Origin: CAWGJF01 sp963822905
GTDB taxonomy: Bacteria > Bacteroidota > Ignavibacteria > Ignavibacteriales > Ignavibacteriaceae
DNA: 64,000 nucleotides
Assembly (NCBI GenBank): GCA_963822905.1
Contig: CAWGJF010000001.1
Coordinates: 1,550,001 to 1,614,000, forward strand
Direction: 5' to 3'
Numbering within the stretch: the stretch's first letter is position 1; each line of letters starts with the position of its first letter. The notes beneath the pieces were generated by a model. The model saw nothing but the letters and a program-made list of their open reading frames with translations, did not search any database and was not told where the DNA came from. A program made the position numbers and the translations under genes. Below are positions 28,430-36,785 of this stretch, in pieces.

Positions 28430-28631
28430 GCATAAGTAAATTTAATGAGGTTCTAATGAATACAAATAAAAATTCAATATCTGCAGTTTTTTATTAAAGA
28501 AAAGTTTCTTTTGCAACTGTATCTATTTATCTTCTTATCGAAGAATCAAAAAAATACAATACATTAACAGTCAATCTAACCTGAATTTTAATTATAAATA
28601 ACAGATCTCAGAATTTATTTAGAAGACTAAA
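28430..28631. other. Leader of cassette 5
   Basis: About 200 AT-rich bases separate the attC core from the phosphatase gene. Only a 13-codon open frame (from about 28456) is visible, which may be a decayed start. The length leaves room for an internal promoter, but none is confidently recognised. Confidence 0.4.
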
Positions 28632-29756
28632 TTGATAAAAAATAATTTTTTACCAAAAAGAAAATTCTGGAAATATATATCATTTAGAAGATATCTAATA
28701 TTTGTGTCGGCTATATTCTTCCTATTTTCAGGAATTGGATTTATCATCGATCTGCTTTCAGAAGGTTCATATTCAGAACTGCTGCTTTATAGTAATGTAT
28801 TTTATTCAGGTATTGTTGCAGTATTCTACGTTTATGCTTTTACAAAAAATCTTAAATTTCTTCCTTTTACTATCCTATTTCAGATTGTAGTTGGAATTAC
28901 CATCTGGAAAGGAGCTAACCAATTACCGCTTTCCGAATTTCCCCAAAGGGCATCTTTTGATGCCATTGGAATATTAGTAACACTTGTTCTGGGATATATA
29001 CTGCTTGTTATATTTATAAATAAGGAGGGAATAAAAAATTTTCGGCTTCAGGCTGAAATGAACCTTGCGCAGGAACTTCATTCGAACCTTGTTCCCAAAA
29101 TTGAAATTGTTAATAATCGCTTTGAAATATTTGGAATATCTAATCCTACCGATGAAGTCGGCGGCGATTTAATTGACTTTTTCGAAAATGAGACTGCACA
29201 TACTTGCTATATTGCAGATGTATCAGGTCATGGAGTTGCGGCAGGTTCGATGATGGGGATGTTTAAGAGCACGATTAGGGTTTTATTAAACAAAGATGAA
29301 CCGCTTTGTTCAATTTTAACTGAAACCAGCAAGACAATTTATAATCTAAAAAAGAAAAACATGTTTCTTACGTGTGCATTTTTAAAATTTAATTCAAACT
29401 ATACTGTGGAATATTCAACAGCAGGTCATCTTCCGGTTTTAAAACTTGCAAATGATTCAAACAATTTTGATGAATTGATAATAAAGCAACTTCCAATTGC
29501 GGCGACAAAAGATTTTAATTATACAACAAACAGCACAGTATACAACAAGAATGATTTATTCATATTACTGACTGATGGAATTACAGAGATGTCAAATAAA
29601 AAAGATGAAAACTTTGGAATGGAAAAAGTAAATCAGATTATTTTAAATGACAGACATGATGAATTGTCCCATATTTATGAAAAAATAAATAATAAGTTAG
29701 CTTCATACGGTAAACAAAAAGATGATCAGTCAATTTTATTAATCAGATGTTTATAA
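28632..29756 (+). CDS. Cassette 5: membrane-bound SpoIIE/RsbU-type PP2C phosphatase
   Basis: The 374-residue protein has four membrane segments (about residues 20-41, 48-68, 72-92 and 108-130). The rest is a C-terminal SpoIIE/RsbU-type PPM phosphatase domain (about 150-374). Metal-binding motifs are GGDLIDFF, YIADVSGHGVAAGSMM and LLTDGITEM. Such enzymes dephosphorylate anti-sigma antagonists in partner-switching systems. No partner kinase or STAS protein lies in the cassette, so it would act on the host's network. It starts at a TTG without a strong ribosome site; the start is uncertain. Confidence 0.85.
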   Translation: MIKNNFLPKRKFWKYISFRRYLIFVSAIFFLFSGIGFIIDLLSEGSYSELLLYSNVFYSGIVAVFYVYAFTKNLKFLPFTILFQIVVGITIWKGANQLPLSEFPQRASFDAIGILVTLVLGYILLVIFINKEGIKNFRLQAEMNLAQELHSNLVPKIEIVNNRFEIFGISNPTDEVGGDLIDFFENETAHTCYIADVSGHGVAAGSMMGMFKSTIRVLLNKDEPLCSILTETSKTIYNLKKKNMFLTCAFLKFNSNYTVEYSTAGHLPVLKLANDSNNFDELIIKQLPIAATKDFNYTTNSTVYNKNDLFILLTDGITEMSNKKDENFGMEKVNQIILNDRHDELSHIYEKINNKLASYGKQKDDQSILLIRCL

Positions 29757-29885
29757 TTATCATAAGTATTATTTTTTAACTAAAGTTATAAATTGAGTTT
29801 TGTCATCTTGAACGAAGTGAATATCTAAAAAATTGTATATTGAACAAGTTGAACCTTTTGGTGAAATAAAAGAAGAATAAAATGC

Positions 29886-30141
29886 ACATAACCTCTTTAA
29901 TCAGTCAAAGGCTGACAGGTAAGTAAAAAGTCAATAGGATAAAAGAATCCCTGACAAAAATAATATGTAAAAAAGTTCTTTGATTTACTGATCTTCAAAT
30001 TTTACTAACTACTACTGCCAATAATATCTATTCGATTACCAGTATGGCTCACGCCAAGCCGGAGCAGGCAACCAAACCTCCCGCCTTCGTTAAAACTTTG
30101 GCGGACGAGCTGGTGGCTGTCTATTTGCAACAGCGTTGTAC
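29886..30141. other. attC site 5 (divergent type)
   Basis: R'' is ACATAAC (29886-29892); with the preceding bases, ATGCACATAAC matches the reverse complement of the cassette-5 start at 10 of 11. R' is probably GTTGTAC (30135-30141). The 5' half is not of the TCAACCCGACCGCC type. It is nearly the same as that of site 6. The gene-free stretch 29757-30212 is this site plus AT-rich sequence. Confidence 0.6.
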
Positions 30142-30212
30142 TTCTTAAAAAATATTTGACTCTCAATATATAAGTAATTACATTGTGACCACTAACAATT
30201 TTGAGAAATGAA

Positions 30213-30470
30213 ATGATAACAAAAGTTGTGAAAATAGGTAATTCAAGAGGAATTAGAATTCCAAAATCAATAATTGATCAAAGTGGAATCAAAAATGAAG
30301 TAGAATTGGAAGTTAAAGATGATAAAATAATTATTAAGTCTTTGTCTGAAGTAAGAAAAAATTGGAATTTAGCCTTCCAAAAAATGTCAGAAAATAATGA
30401 TGATTTATTATTGGATGAAAATACTTTAACTGATCAAAGTTCTTGGGATAAAGAGGAGTGGACTTGGTAA
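30213..30470 (+). CDS. mazE: Cassette 6: MazE-type antitoxin
   Basis: The start is taken at ATG 30213 (MITKVVKIGNSRGIRIP), which gives the AbrB/SpoVT-type swapped-hairpin fold. A TTG four codons upstream is possible. The DNA-binding half (residues 1-45) has the phrase IGNSRGIRIPKSIIDQ. The C-terminal half is acidic and ends DKEEWTW, fit to bind a MazF dimer. It precedes mazF with one base of overlap. Confidence 0.9.
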   Translation: MITKVVKIGNSRGIRIPKSIIDQSGIKNEVELEVKDDKIIIKSLSEVRKNWNLAFQKMSENNDDLLLDENTLTDQSSWDKEEWTW

Positions 30471-30793
30471 TGGATTATCTTAGATATGAAGTTTATTTAG
30501 TCAATTTAGATCCGACAATTGGAAGTGAAATAAAAAAGACCCGGCCTTGTATAATTGTTTCTCCAAACGAAATGAATAAAAACATTTCAACAATAATTAT
30601 TGCTCCACTAACATCAACGAAAAGAAACTACCCTACCAGAATAAATTGTCACGTTCAAGGGAAAGAAGGCCAAATTGTATTAGATCAAATTAGAACTGTT
30701 GACAAAAAAAGACTAATTCAAAAAATCGACACAATAAATAAAAGAACTCAACTAAAATTACATAAAGTGCTAAGTGAAATGTTTGCAAAATAA
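30470..30793 (+). CDS. mazF: Cassette 6: MazF-type endoribonuclease toxin
   Basis: The ATG at 30470 overlaps the mazE stop (TAATG). The 107-residue protein has the MazF/PemK motifs YEVYLVNLDPTIGSEIKKTRPCIIVSPNEMN, IIAPLTS and QIVLDQIRTVDKKRL. It should cut mRNA at short sequence sites and be neutralised by MazE. A GAGGAG lies 14 bases upstream within mazE. Its stop is just five bases before the attC-6 core. Confidence 0.93.
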   Translation: MDYLRYEVYLVNLDPTIGSEIKKTRPCIIVSPNEMNKNISTIIIAPLTSTKRNYPTRINCHVQGKEGQIVLDQIRTVDKKRLIQKIDTINKRTQLKLHKVLSEMFAK

Positions 30794-30797
30794 AGCA

Positions 30798-31019
30798 ACA
30801 TAACATCTTTAATCAGCCAAAGGCTGACAGGTAAGTAAAAAGTCAAAAGGATATAAGATTCCCTGGCAAAAATGATTTGTAAAAAAGTTCTTTGATTTAA
30901 TGATCTTCAAATTTTTAAAACGTTAATAACAAGTTGCCAAAGGCGTGACTAAATCTTTGGCATTATCAATAAAAAAGTTTCTTACTCTGGGTTGCAGCTT
31001 AGCTTCAGTGCCGTTAGCT
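30798..31019. other. attC site 6 (divergent 5' half)
   Basis: R'' is ACATAAC (30798-30804) and R' GTTAGCT (31013-31019). The 3' half (CTGGGTTGCAGCTTAGCTTCAGTGCC) resembles the shared attC arm of other sites, but the 5' half is like that of site 5. The R'' does not complement the proposed start GTTGTAC of cassette 6. Confidence 0.6.
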
Positions 31020-31031
31020 GTAAAATAGTTT

Positions 31032-31719
31032 ATGATGGATATCAAATCAAAAAAGGCATTGTTACTAGATATGAATCATACTTTCATGTTTGGTGAAGAT
31101 AGGTTTGGAGAAACTGAAGATTTCTCGGTTTATTATAAAAGCATTGACGGCAAGCTTGAGCAATTATTATCTAAATCAAACAATTCGTTCCGCATACGAA
31201 TATCTTAACATTAGATATCCAGACGAAACATATAGAAATAACTTCCCCTCAGTTGGTAAAGCAATTAAAGAAGTTTCAGAAATTAAAATCAATGAAGTCG
31301 AATTAAAAAAAATTGTGAATACATTTGCTTTCCATGAACTAGGACAAATTCCAGAAGATTATGTAAAAGTTCTTCATAAATTAAATGATAAATTTATTCT
31401 AGGAGCAGTTATTGATATTTGGTCGCCAAAAGGAGCATGGATTAAACTTTTTAAGGAATTGGGAATATATAACTTGTTTAAATCTATGTCTTTTTCATCT
31501 GATCATGGAATTGTAAAACCATCCCCAAAACCTTTTCAAATGGTATTACAAGAACTTGGCATATCTAATAAAGAAGCATTAGTTATAGGAGATTCACCCA
31601 GAAGGGACTTAGGTGGTGCAAGAGCAGCAGATATTGATTGTATTTTAGTTGGGGGAAAATGTCACCCGGAAGCTTTGTCGTGCTATGATGATCTTCTGAG
31701 TTTTTATTATAGTTTATGA
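31032..31719 (+). pseudogene. Cassette 7: HAD-superfamily hydrolase, frameshifted
   Basis: Translation from ATG 31032 (or 31035), 13 bases after the core, gives MMDIKSKKALLLDMNHTF with HAD motif I (DMNHT) and runs to about YYKSIDG. Near 31150-31180 the reading moves to another frame that continues SLSNYYLNQTIRSAYEYL to the end. The later part has HAD motif III/IV: KPSPKPFQMVL and VIGDSPRRDLGGARAAD. A single indel restores a protein of about 229 residues. The substrate is unknown; other HAD phosphatases act on small phosphates. No promoter fits between the core and the ATG. Confidence 0.75.
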
Positions 31720-31725
31720 TATTTA

Positions 31726-31916
31726 CGCTAACCAGCCAATCGAACCGACCGCGAGAACTAACGGCCGAATTGATTTTCTGAAGTGAAGTTAAAAAGGAAA
31801 GTAGGCTAAAGATAGATGTAAATAAATAATCAGCACCGCACCGCTTTTAATAAGATTTAAGCGGTGCTACAAATTCTCAGCAGTTCTGGGCGGCGGGTTA
31901 TTTGCCACGCCTATAC
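31726..31916. other. attC site 7
   Basis: R'' is CGCTAAC (31726-31732); TTTACGCTAAC matches the cassette-7 start with one missing base. The arms CCAATCGAACCGACCGCG and TGGGCGGCGGGTTATTTGCCACGCC are clear. The R' has decayed: where GTT is expected the sequence reads CTATACC. A long apical hairpin with AGCACCGC and GCGGTGCT is present. Confidence 0.75.
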
Positions 31917-32004
31917 CGCTCATATTATGAACAATTTTAGCAAAACCCTACCAGCAGACACTTCCGACTGAAATTTTTAACTTTCTGAAAAAAATGAAAA
32001 ATAA

Positions 32005-32036
32005 TTTGCGAAACCGAAAAGTTGCACATATATTTG
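32005..32036 (+). promoter_or_regulatory. Bacteroidetes-type promoter of the ArsR operon
   Basis: TTTG (32005-32008) and TATATTTG (32029-32036) are separated by 20 bases. They match the Bacteroidetes consensus (-33 TTTG, -7 TAnnTTTG) and lie 35 bases before the ArsR ATG. It would let this cassette be expressed without an upstream cassette promoter. Spacing and sequence are seen; activity in this host is inference. Confidence 0.7.
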
Positions 32037-32070
32037 CAACCAATTAGTTTCATTTAAACAATTAGACAAA

Positions 32071-32391
32071 ATGCGTAGAGATATTTTTCAAGCAATTTCA
32101 GACCCCACAAGACGGGCGATAATAGCATTAATTGCACTGCAGGCAATGACACCTAACGCCATTGCAGACAATTTCAACTCGACACGCCAGGCAGTGTCAA
32201 AACATCTACGAATTTTAACAGAATGTAATCTTGTAAAGCAGGAATACCAGGGCAGAGAAATTTACTATTCCCTTAAAATTGAAAAAATGAAAGAAATAGA
32301 TAATTGGCTGGAACAATACCGCAAGATCTGGGAAAACCAGTTTAATCAATTAGACAACTTATTATCAACAATTAAAAAAAATAACAAATGA
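32071..32391 (+). CDS. ArsR-family transcriptional regulator
   Basis: The 106-residue protein is an ArsR/SmtB winged helix with ISDPTRRAIIALIALQ, NAIADNFNSTRQAVSKHLRILTECNLV and REIYYSL. No Cys metal cluster of the ArsR type is seen. It is the first gene of a three-gene operon with an AHSA1 protein (overlap ATGA at 32388) and an alpha/beta hydrolase. It is likely to autorepress from the promoter at 32005-32036. This ArsR-AHSA1 pairing is common in Bacteroidetes. Confidence 0.9.
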   Translation: MRRDIFQAISDPTRRAIIALIALQAMTPNAIADNFNSTRQAVSKHLRILTECNLVKQEYQGREIYYSLKIEKMKEIDNWLEQYRKIWENQFNQLDNLLSTIKKNNK

Positions 32392-32882
32392 AAAATTTAC
32401 TATTTGACTTCACGGTTGACAAAGCTGCCAAAACAGTATATATAACCAAAGAGTTTGATGCGGAACTTTCATTGGTATGGGACGCATTTACAAAACAAGA
32501 AATCCTTGACCAATGGTGGGCACCCAAACCTTATTTGTCAAAAACAAAAGCGATGGACTTTAAAGTCGGCGGACGAAGATTTTATGCAATGGTAAGCCCG
32601 GAAGGAAACGAGACGTGGGCAATTCAGAAATATACTTCCATTAGTCCAAAAACCAATTTCAAATATTTGAATGCATTTGCAGATAAAGATGAAAATCCAA
32701 ACTTGCCTGGCTCTGATTGGGATTTAACTTTCACAGAGCAAAACGGAATTACTAAGGTGAGTATAGTAATTTACAATGATTCGCTTGAAAGAATGGAACA
32801 AATGATTAAAATGGGTTTCAAAGAAGGCTTTACTATGACATTAAACGAATTAGGAAATTTATTATTAACATTAAAAAAATAA
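32388..32882 (+). CDS. AHSA1/START-domain (SRPBCC) protein
   Basis: The 164-residue protein has the AHSA1-type START fold: ITKEFDAELSLVWDAFTKQEILDQWWAPKPY, GGRRFYAMVSPEGNETW, and a long C-terminal helix ERMEQMIKMGFKEGFTMTLNELGNLL. It would bind a hydrophobic ligand. It is coupled to the ArsR gene (ATGA overlap). A distant paralogue is at 52141-52575 outside the array. Confidence 0.9.
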   Translation: MKNLLFDFTVDKAAKTVYITKEFDAELSLVWDAFTKQEILDQWWAPKPYLSKTKAMDFKVGGRRFYAMVSPEGNETWAIQKYTSISPKTNFKYLNAFADKDENPNLPGSDWDLTFTEQNGITKVSIVIYNDSLERMEQMIKMGFKEGFTMTLNELGNLLLTLKK

Positions 32883-32887
32883 AAGCT

Positions 32888-33763
32888 ATGAAAAAAATAT
32901 TTTTGAAATCAAATTTATTCAGGCCCCTGTTAGTGATTGCCGTATTTTTTTGTTCCTTATTTTATTCTTATGGGCAACAGATTAAACCTATTGATAGCGG
33001 CTATGCACCGGTTAATGGTATTAAAATTTATTACGAAGTATACGGTGAGGGTGAGCCTATTATTTTATTGCACGGTGCTTTTTATACCATTGAAATGAAT
33101 TGGGGGCAAATAATACCTGAATTATCAAAAACAAGAAAAGTAATTGCTATTGAATTTCAAGGACACGGACACTCACCTTATTCAAACAGAAAGTTAGATA
33201 TTGCTACATTGGCAAAAGATGTGGAAGGAGTAATGGATTATTTAAAAGTTGATAGTGCTGATGTAGCAGGATATAGTATGGGAGGTTCTGTGGCTTACCA
33301 GTTTGCTGTGCAAAGTCCTGAACGGCTAAAGAAATTGGTAATCATTTCCTCAACATATAAAACCAGTGGTTGGCTACCCGAAGTAAATAGTGCTTTTAAA
33401 GATTTTAAACCTGAATTTTTTGATAATACACCAATAAAAACCGCATACGACGCAGCGGCGCCTGATAAAACAAAATGGAGAAAATTTATAGAGCAAATGA
33501 TAGCTTTTGCACAAGTCCCATTCAATGTCGGGGATTCCAATATTGCAAAAATTATTGTACCGGTATTAATCATTTCAGGCGACAATGACGGACTTGATAA
33601 AGTTGAACTGATGAAAACTTATCAATTACTTGGAGGAGGTGTTTCTGCTGATTTGAGTAAAATGCCCAAATCGCATTTAGCAATTGTACCATCACAAGGA
33701 CACGTGAGCCTGATGATGCAGACGAAAACAATATTAAGTTACCTAAAGGAATTTTTAAAATAG
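32888..33763 (+). CDS. Exported alpha/beta hydrolase
   Basis: The 291-residue protein has a signal peptide (residues 1-30, ending SYGQQ) and the alpha/beta-hydrolase motifs: oxyanion region LLHGAFYT, nucleophile elbow AGYSMGG (Ser), an acid in GDNDGLD, and a His in PSQGHVSLMMQ. It is likely a periplasmic esterase or lipase-like enzyme; its substrate is unknown. It is the third gene of the ArsR operon, five bases after AHSA1. Confidence 0.88.
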   Translation: MKKIFLKSNLFRPLLVIAVFFCSLFYSYGQQIKPIDSGYAPVNGIKIYYEVYGEGEPIILLHGAFYTIEMNWGQIIPELSKTRKVIAIEFQGHGHSPYSNRKLDIATLAKDVEGVMDYLKVDSADVAGYSMGGSVAYQFAVQSPERLKKLVIISSTYKTSGWLPEVNSAFKDFKPEFFDNTPIKTAYDAAAPDKTKWRKFIEQMIAFAQVPFNVGDSNIAKIIVPVLIISGDNDGLDKVELMKTYQLLGGGVSADLSKMPKSHLAIVPSQGHVSLMMQTKTILSYLKEFLK

Positions 33764-34025
33764 GAGAATTAAAGAACGGTTTCTTTCAAAAAATATCTGT
33801 CTTCTCTATTAATGGAAAAACTATTGCAAGAACAACTATTATTGAGTCAGCAATTAATTTTCTCTATTGCGTTTACAAGTACGTTGTCAATTCTAAATCG
33901 CGTTAATTGGCATTTTGGCTTAAACTTTCGTTGACTTTATTAGCAGTACTTCATCAAGACAAAAAATAAAGATTATTGACTAAAAACTGTTCTTAATTAT
34001 ATTCTCCAATAATTCTCAAAAAGTG
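33764..34025. other. Gene-free stretch after the alpha/beta hydrolase
   Basis: No open frame or recognisable relic was found. It contains AT-rich sequence up to the attC-like core at 34026. Confidence 0.4.
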
Positions 34026-34244
34026 ATATAACAAACGGTTCAAACTGATTGCTCTATAGCATTTGGATTTTTACAAATTTTAATGTTGGTCATTCCGTGT
34101 ATTATTTCTTGATCAGCGTAGTTGTGCTATGAAGGATTTTTTTTATTGTAAAAATTATTTATTAAAGAGGCTTTGTTGTTCCAACCTACATTAAAGTTCA
34201 GATAGGTAAAAACTGAGTTGCAGATTAAATGCAGGTTGTTAGAC
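34026..34244. other. attC site 8 (putative)
   Basis: R'' ATATAAC (34026-34032) is followed by AAACGGTTCAAAC. R' is a perfect GTTRRRY core, GTTAGAC (34238-34244). The arms do not match those of sites 1-4. Its R'' does not obviously pair with the decayed R' of site 7. Confidence 0.5.
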
Positions 34245-34276
34245 ACTCTTAGAAATATCTACATTAAGGAATTGCA

Positions 34277-34714
34277 ATGATTCTTAAGTTTGCATCAATA
34301 GCAGGTTTTATTGTCGCTGTTCTGGTCCTTGTGATTCTCATTTTGCGAGAATCAATTCTTGCTACTGGCTTAATCGCAATTATAGTTCAAGCTCTTGCAT
34401 TACTTCTCATGTTCTGGGCACGCATTACGTTCGGTCGTCGCAGTTTTCACGCAGCTGCAGACCCTACAGAAGGTGGTCTAATAACTTCTGGTCCATATCA
34501 TTGTCTACGGCATCCGATCTATGCTGCTGTATTGTATTTTCTTTGGGCAGGTATATTGAGTCATCTTTCATTGTTGAATGTGCATTTTGGATTCCTTGCA
34601 ACAATTGGCTTACTTATTCGCATCTTTGCAGAGGAACGTCTCTTGACAGAAAAATTCCCTAGCTATTCAGATTATGCAGTACACACCAAACGAATATTTC
34701 CATATGTATGGTGA
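34277..34714 (+). CDS. Isoprenylcysteine carboxyl methyltransferase-like membrane protein
   Basis: The 145-residue protein has about four membrane segments (residues 3-24, 33-51, 78-95 and 100-118). It carries the ICMT/PEMT signature GPYHCLRHPIYAAVLYFL, with EERLLTEKFPSYSDYAVHTKRIFPYVW at the end. Members methylate membrane-associated substrates using SAM. The bacterial substrate is unknown. The start is 38 bases after GTTAGAC. Confidence 0.88.
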   Translation: MILKFASIAGFIVAVLVLVILILRESILATGLIAIIVQALALLLMFWARITFGRRSFHAAADPTEGGLITSGPYHCLRHPIYAAVLYFLWAGILSHLSLLNVHFGFLATIGLLIRIFAEERLLTEKFPSYSDYAVHTKRIFPYVW

Positions 34715-34741
34715 TTCAAATGTTATGGTAATACTAGAAGC

Positions 34742-34812
34742 ACCTGACAAGATCCTCAACGCAGATCACCATTTTAATTCGGAAATCTGTCTATAGCAGG
34801 CGGGTTTATAAT
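34742..34812. other. Degenerate attC site 9
   Basis: ACCTGAC (34742-34748) followed by AAGATCCTCAACGCAGATCACC aligns to the 5' arm of sites 1-3. The segment GCAGGCGGGTTTATAA resembles the 3' arm. Much of the apical part and the R' core are missing or diverged. Confidence 0.35.
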
Positions 34813-34864
34813 TTTTAATATTTGTATTTAATGTCTAAGTTAAAATTTAGAAGAAAGCACAAAT

Positions 34865-35841
34865 ATGAAAAACTTAGCGTTTACCTTTTTAATAGTTCTT
34901 GTTTTTTCCGGTTGTAATAAAGATGATAGCATTACTTCAGGTGGTGAAACTGAATTCAAACAAAAAATGCGTGAATTTGTAATTGGGATTAGCGAATATT
35001 CAAAAGCAATTAATCCTAACTTTAATATTGTACCGCAAAACGGAATTGAGTTAGTAAGTGATAATGGCGACGTCACAGGTCAGCCGCAAGCAGCATATCT
35101 TAGTGCAATAGATGCTAACGGGCAGGAGGATCTGTTCTATGGTTATGATTTCGATGACCAGGTCACACCACCAGCAACGATTTCTTATTTAAAAAGTTTT
35201 TTGAATCTTTCTAAAATCGCTAACAACACAATATTAGTTACAGATTACTGCAGCACTCATTCCAAAATGGATGATTCCTATCTGCAAAACAATAATTCAG
35301 GTTATGTTTCTTTCGCAGCGAATCAACGTGAATTGAATAACATTCCTGATTACCCGGCGCAGATTTATCAGGAAAATAACTCGGTGATAACATCAATGGC
35401 TCAGGTGAAAAATTTTTTATACCTGATAAACCCGGATAATTATTCTACAAAAAGTGATTTCATAAACGCAGTGACATCTACAAATTATGACTTACTGATA
35501 ATGGATTTGTTTTTTACTGATGGAACACCATTTACAGCATCCGAAATTAACCAGTTAAAAAGTAAAGCCAATGGTGGTCAAAGGTTATTATTTCATACAT
35601 GTCAATTGGCGAAGCTGAAAATTATAGGTATTACTGGCAGTCAGCCTGGGATACTAACAAACCAGAATGGATGGATGCAGAAAATCCTGATTGGCCGGGA
35701 AATTTCAAAGTGAAATATTGGTACAGCGAATGGCAAAATATTATTTACGGAAATGATAGCTCATATCTGAAAAAAATATTGGATGCTGGTTTTGATGGTG
35801 TTTATTTGGATATAATCGATGCTTTTGAATATTATGAATAA
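34865..35841 (+). pseudogene. TM1410/GH114-type TIM-barrel lipoprotein, frameshifted and truncated
   Basis: The protein begins with a lipoprotein signal (lipobox FSGC at about residue 17) and continues to about base 35580. In another frame the TM1410/endo-alpha-1,4-polygalactosaminidase (GH114) core follows: ISYMSIGEAENYRYYW, NIIYGNDSSYLKKI and GFDGVYLDIIDAFEYYE. One indel near 35580-35595 restores the frame. The family normally continues after that Asp-rich strand, but a stop occurs at 35841. A remnant open frame then runs to about 35970 (GYAWYGYWPLDLIQKEY). It is probably non-functional as it stands. Confidence 0.7.
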
Positions 35842-36092
35842 TCAGGACTAATAAGCTTGAAGATGTAGCACAGGAAAGAAGGATAGGTTATGCATGGTAT
35901 GGTTATTGGCCGCTTGATCTTATTCAAAAAGAATATCCTGAGTGGCTGAAAAGAATTGAAGCTGACGAATAATTAAGATTATGTCTGTTCTTAAAGATAG
36001 TTATTGAAGAAAGTTTAATAAAATAATTTGTGAATATCTGCCGGATTAGAGGATTCCGATTCGGTATAAGTAATGGTTTTCTGCGAATAAAA

Positions 36093-36755
36093 ATGCTTAA
36101 TACAAATTCAAATTATATTCCGGACTATTCCAATTATTCTATTTCAGAATTAGAAGATGCCTTAAAACATATTGATAAAGACGAATACCCTGATAGAGTT
36201 ATTCTAATTGAAAAAGAGCTTTTAAATAAACGAGCGGAATTAACAGACAATTTAATTGATAAAAAAGAAGAAACACTCACTGGTAATTCTGATTGGAGTT
36301 ATAAACCTATCGTCTTAATTAGTTTGTTTTTTATTATCGGAGGTATGATAAAGATTATATATGTTTTATATAAATATTTTAATTCCCAAGCGAGTAATTA
36401 TATCCTTTTTATGTATTTACTTTTCTTCGGATTTGCTGTTTTCGCTGGATTGTTATTTTTTAAGAATAAAAAGTTAGGGGCATATTTCCTTTCAGTAGTC
36501 AGTATTTTACAAATTCCCATATTAAATATAGGAAGCATTGCTTGGTTATATTCTGTGTTTTTTACTTCTTTGGTCTACATTGATACTGAATTCACATTCA
36601 AATTTATTTTTGGATTAGGAAGTACTTTAAGCGTTGGTTTTTTCCCAGATAGAGAACCAATGTTTGAATTAGGATTTAATATTATTCCGATAATCTTTTC
36701 GATACTAATAATAAAATATATTAATAATTTTTCTTCCAATCGAAACCAGAGTTAG
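36093..36755 (+). CDS. Hypothetical membrane protein in the last cassette
   Basis: The start is set at ATG 36093 (MLNTNSNYIPDYSNYS), with an in-frame GTG upstream as an alternative. Residues 1-65 are charged (ISELEDALKHIDKDEYPDRV), and about five membrane segments follow (for example ILFMYLLFFGFAVFAGLLFF). The N-terminus resembles the short helical module in front of membrane proteins in this group. No family was recognised. It sits between the broken TM1410 gene and the half attC at 36786. Confidence 0.7.
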   Translation: MLNTNSNYIPDYSNYSISELEDALKHIDKDEYPDRVILIEKELLNKRAELTDNLIDKKEETLTGNSDWSYKPIVLISLFFIIGGMIKIIYVLYKYFNSQASNYILFMYLLFFGFAVFAGLLFFKNKKLGAYFLSVVSILQIPILNIGSIAWLYSVFFTSLVYIDTEFTFKFIFGLGSTLSVGFFPDREPMFELGFNIIPIIFSILIIKYINNFSSNRNQS

Positions 36756-36785
36756 AAAGACTGTGAGATCTATTTTTAAAATGCA

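Noticed and set aside
28456..28497. A 13-codon open frame at the start of cassette 5 as a regulatory leader peptide.
   Set aside because: It has no coding bias or stem-loop that I can see; a decayed start codon is as likely.
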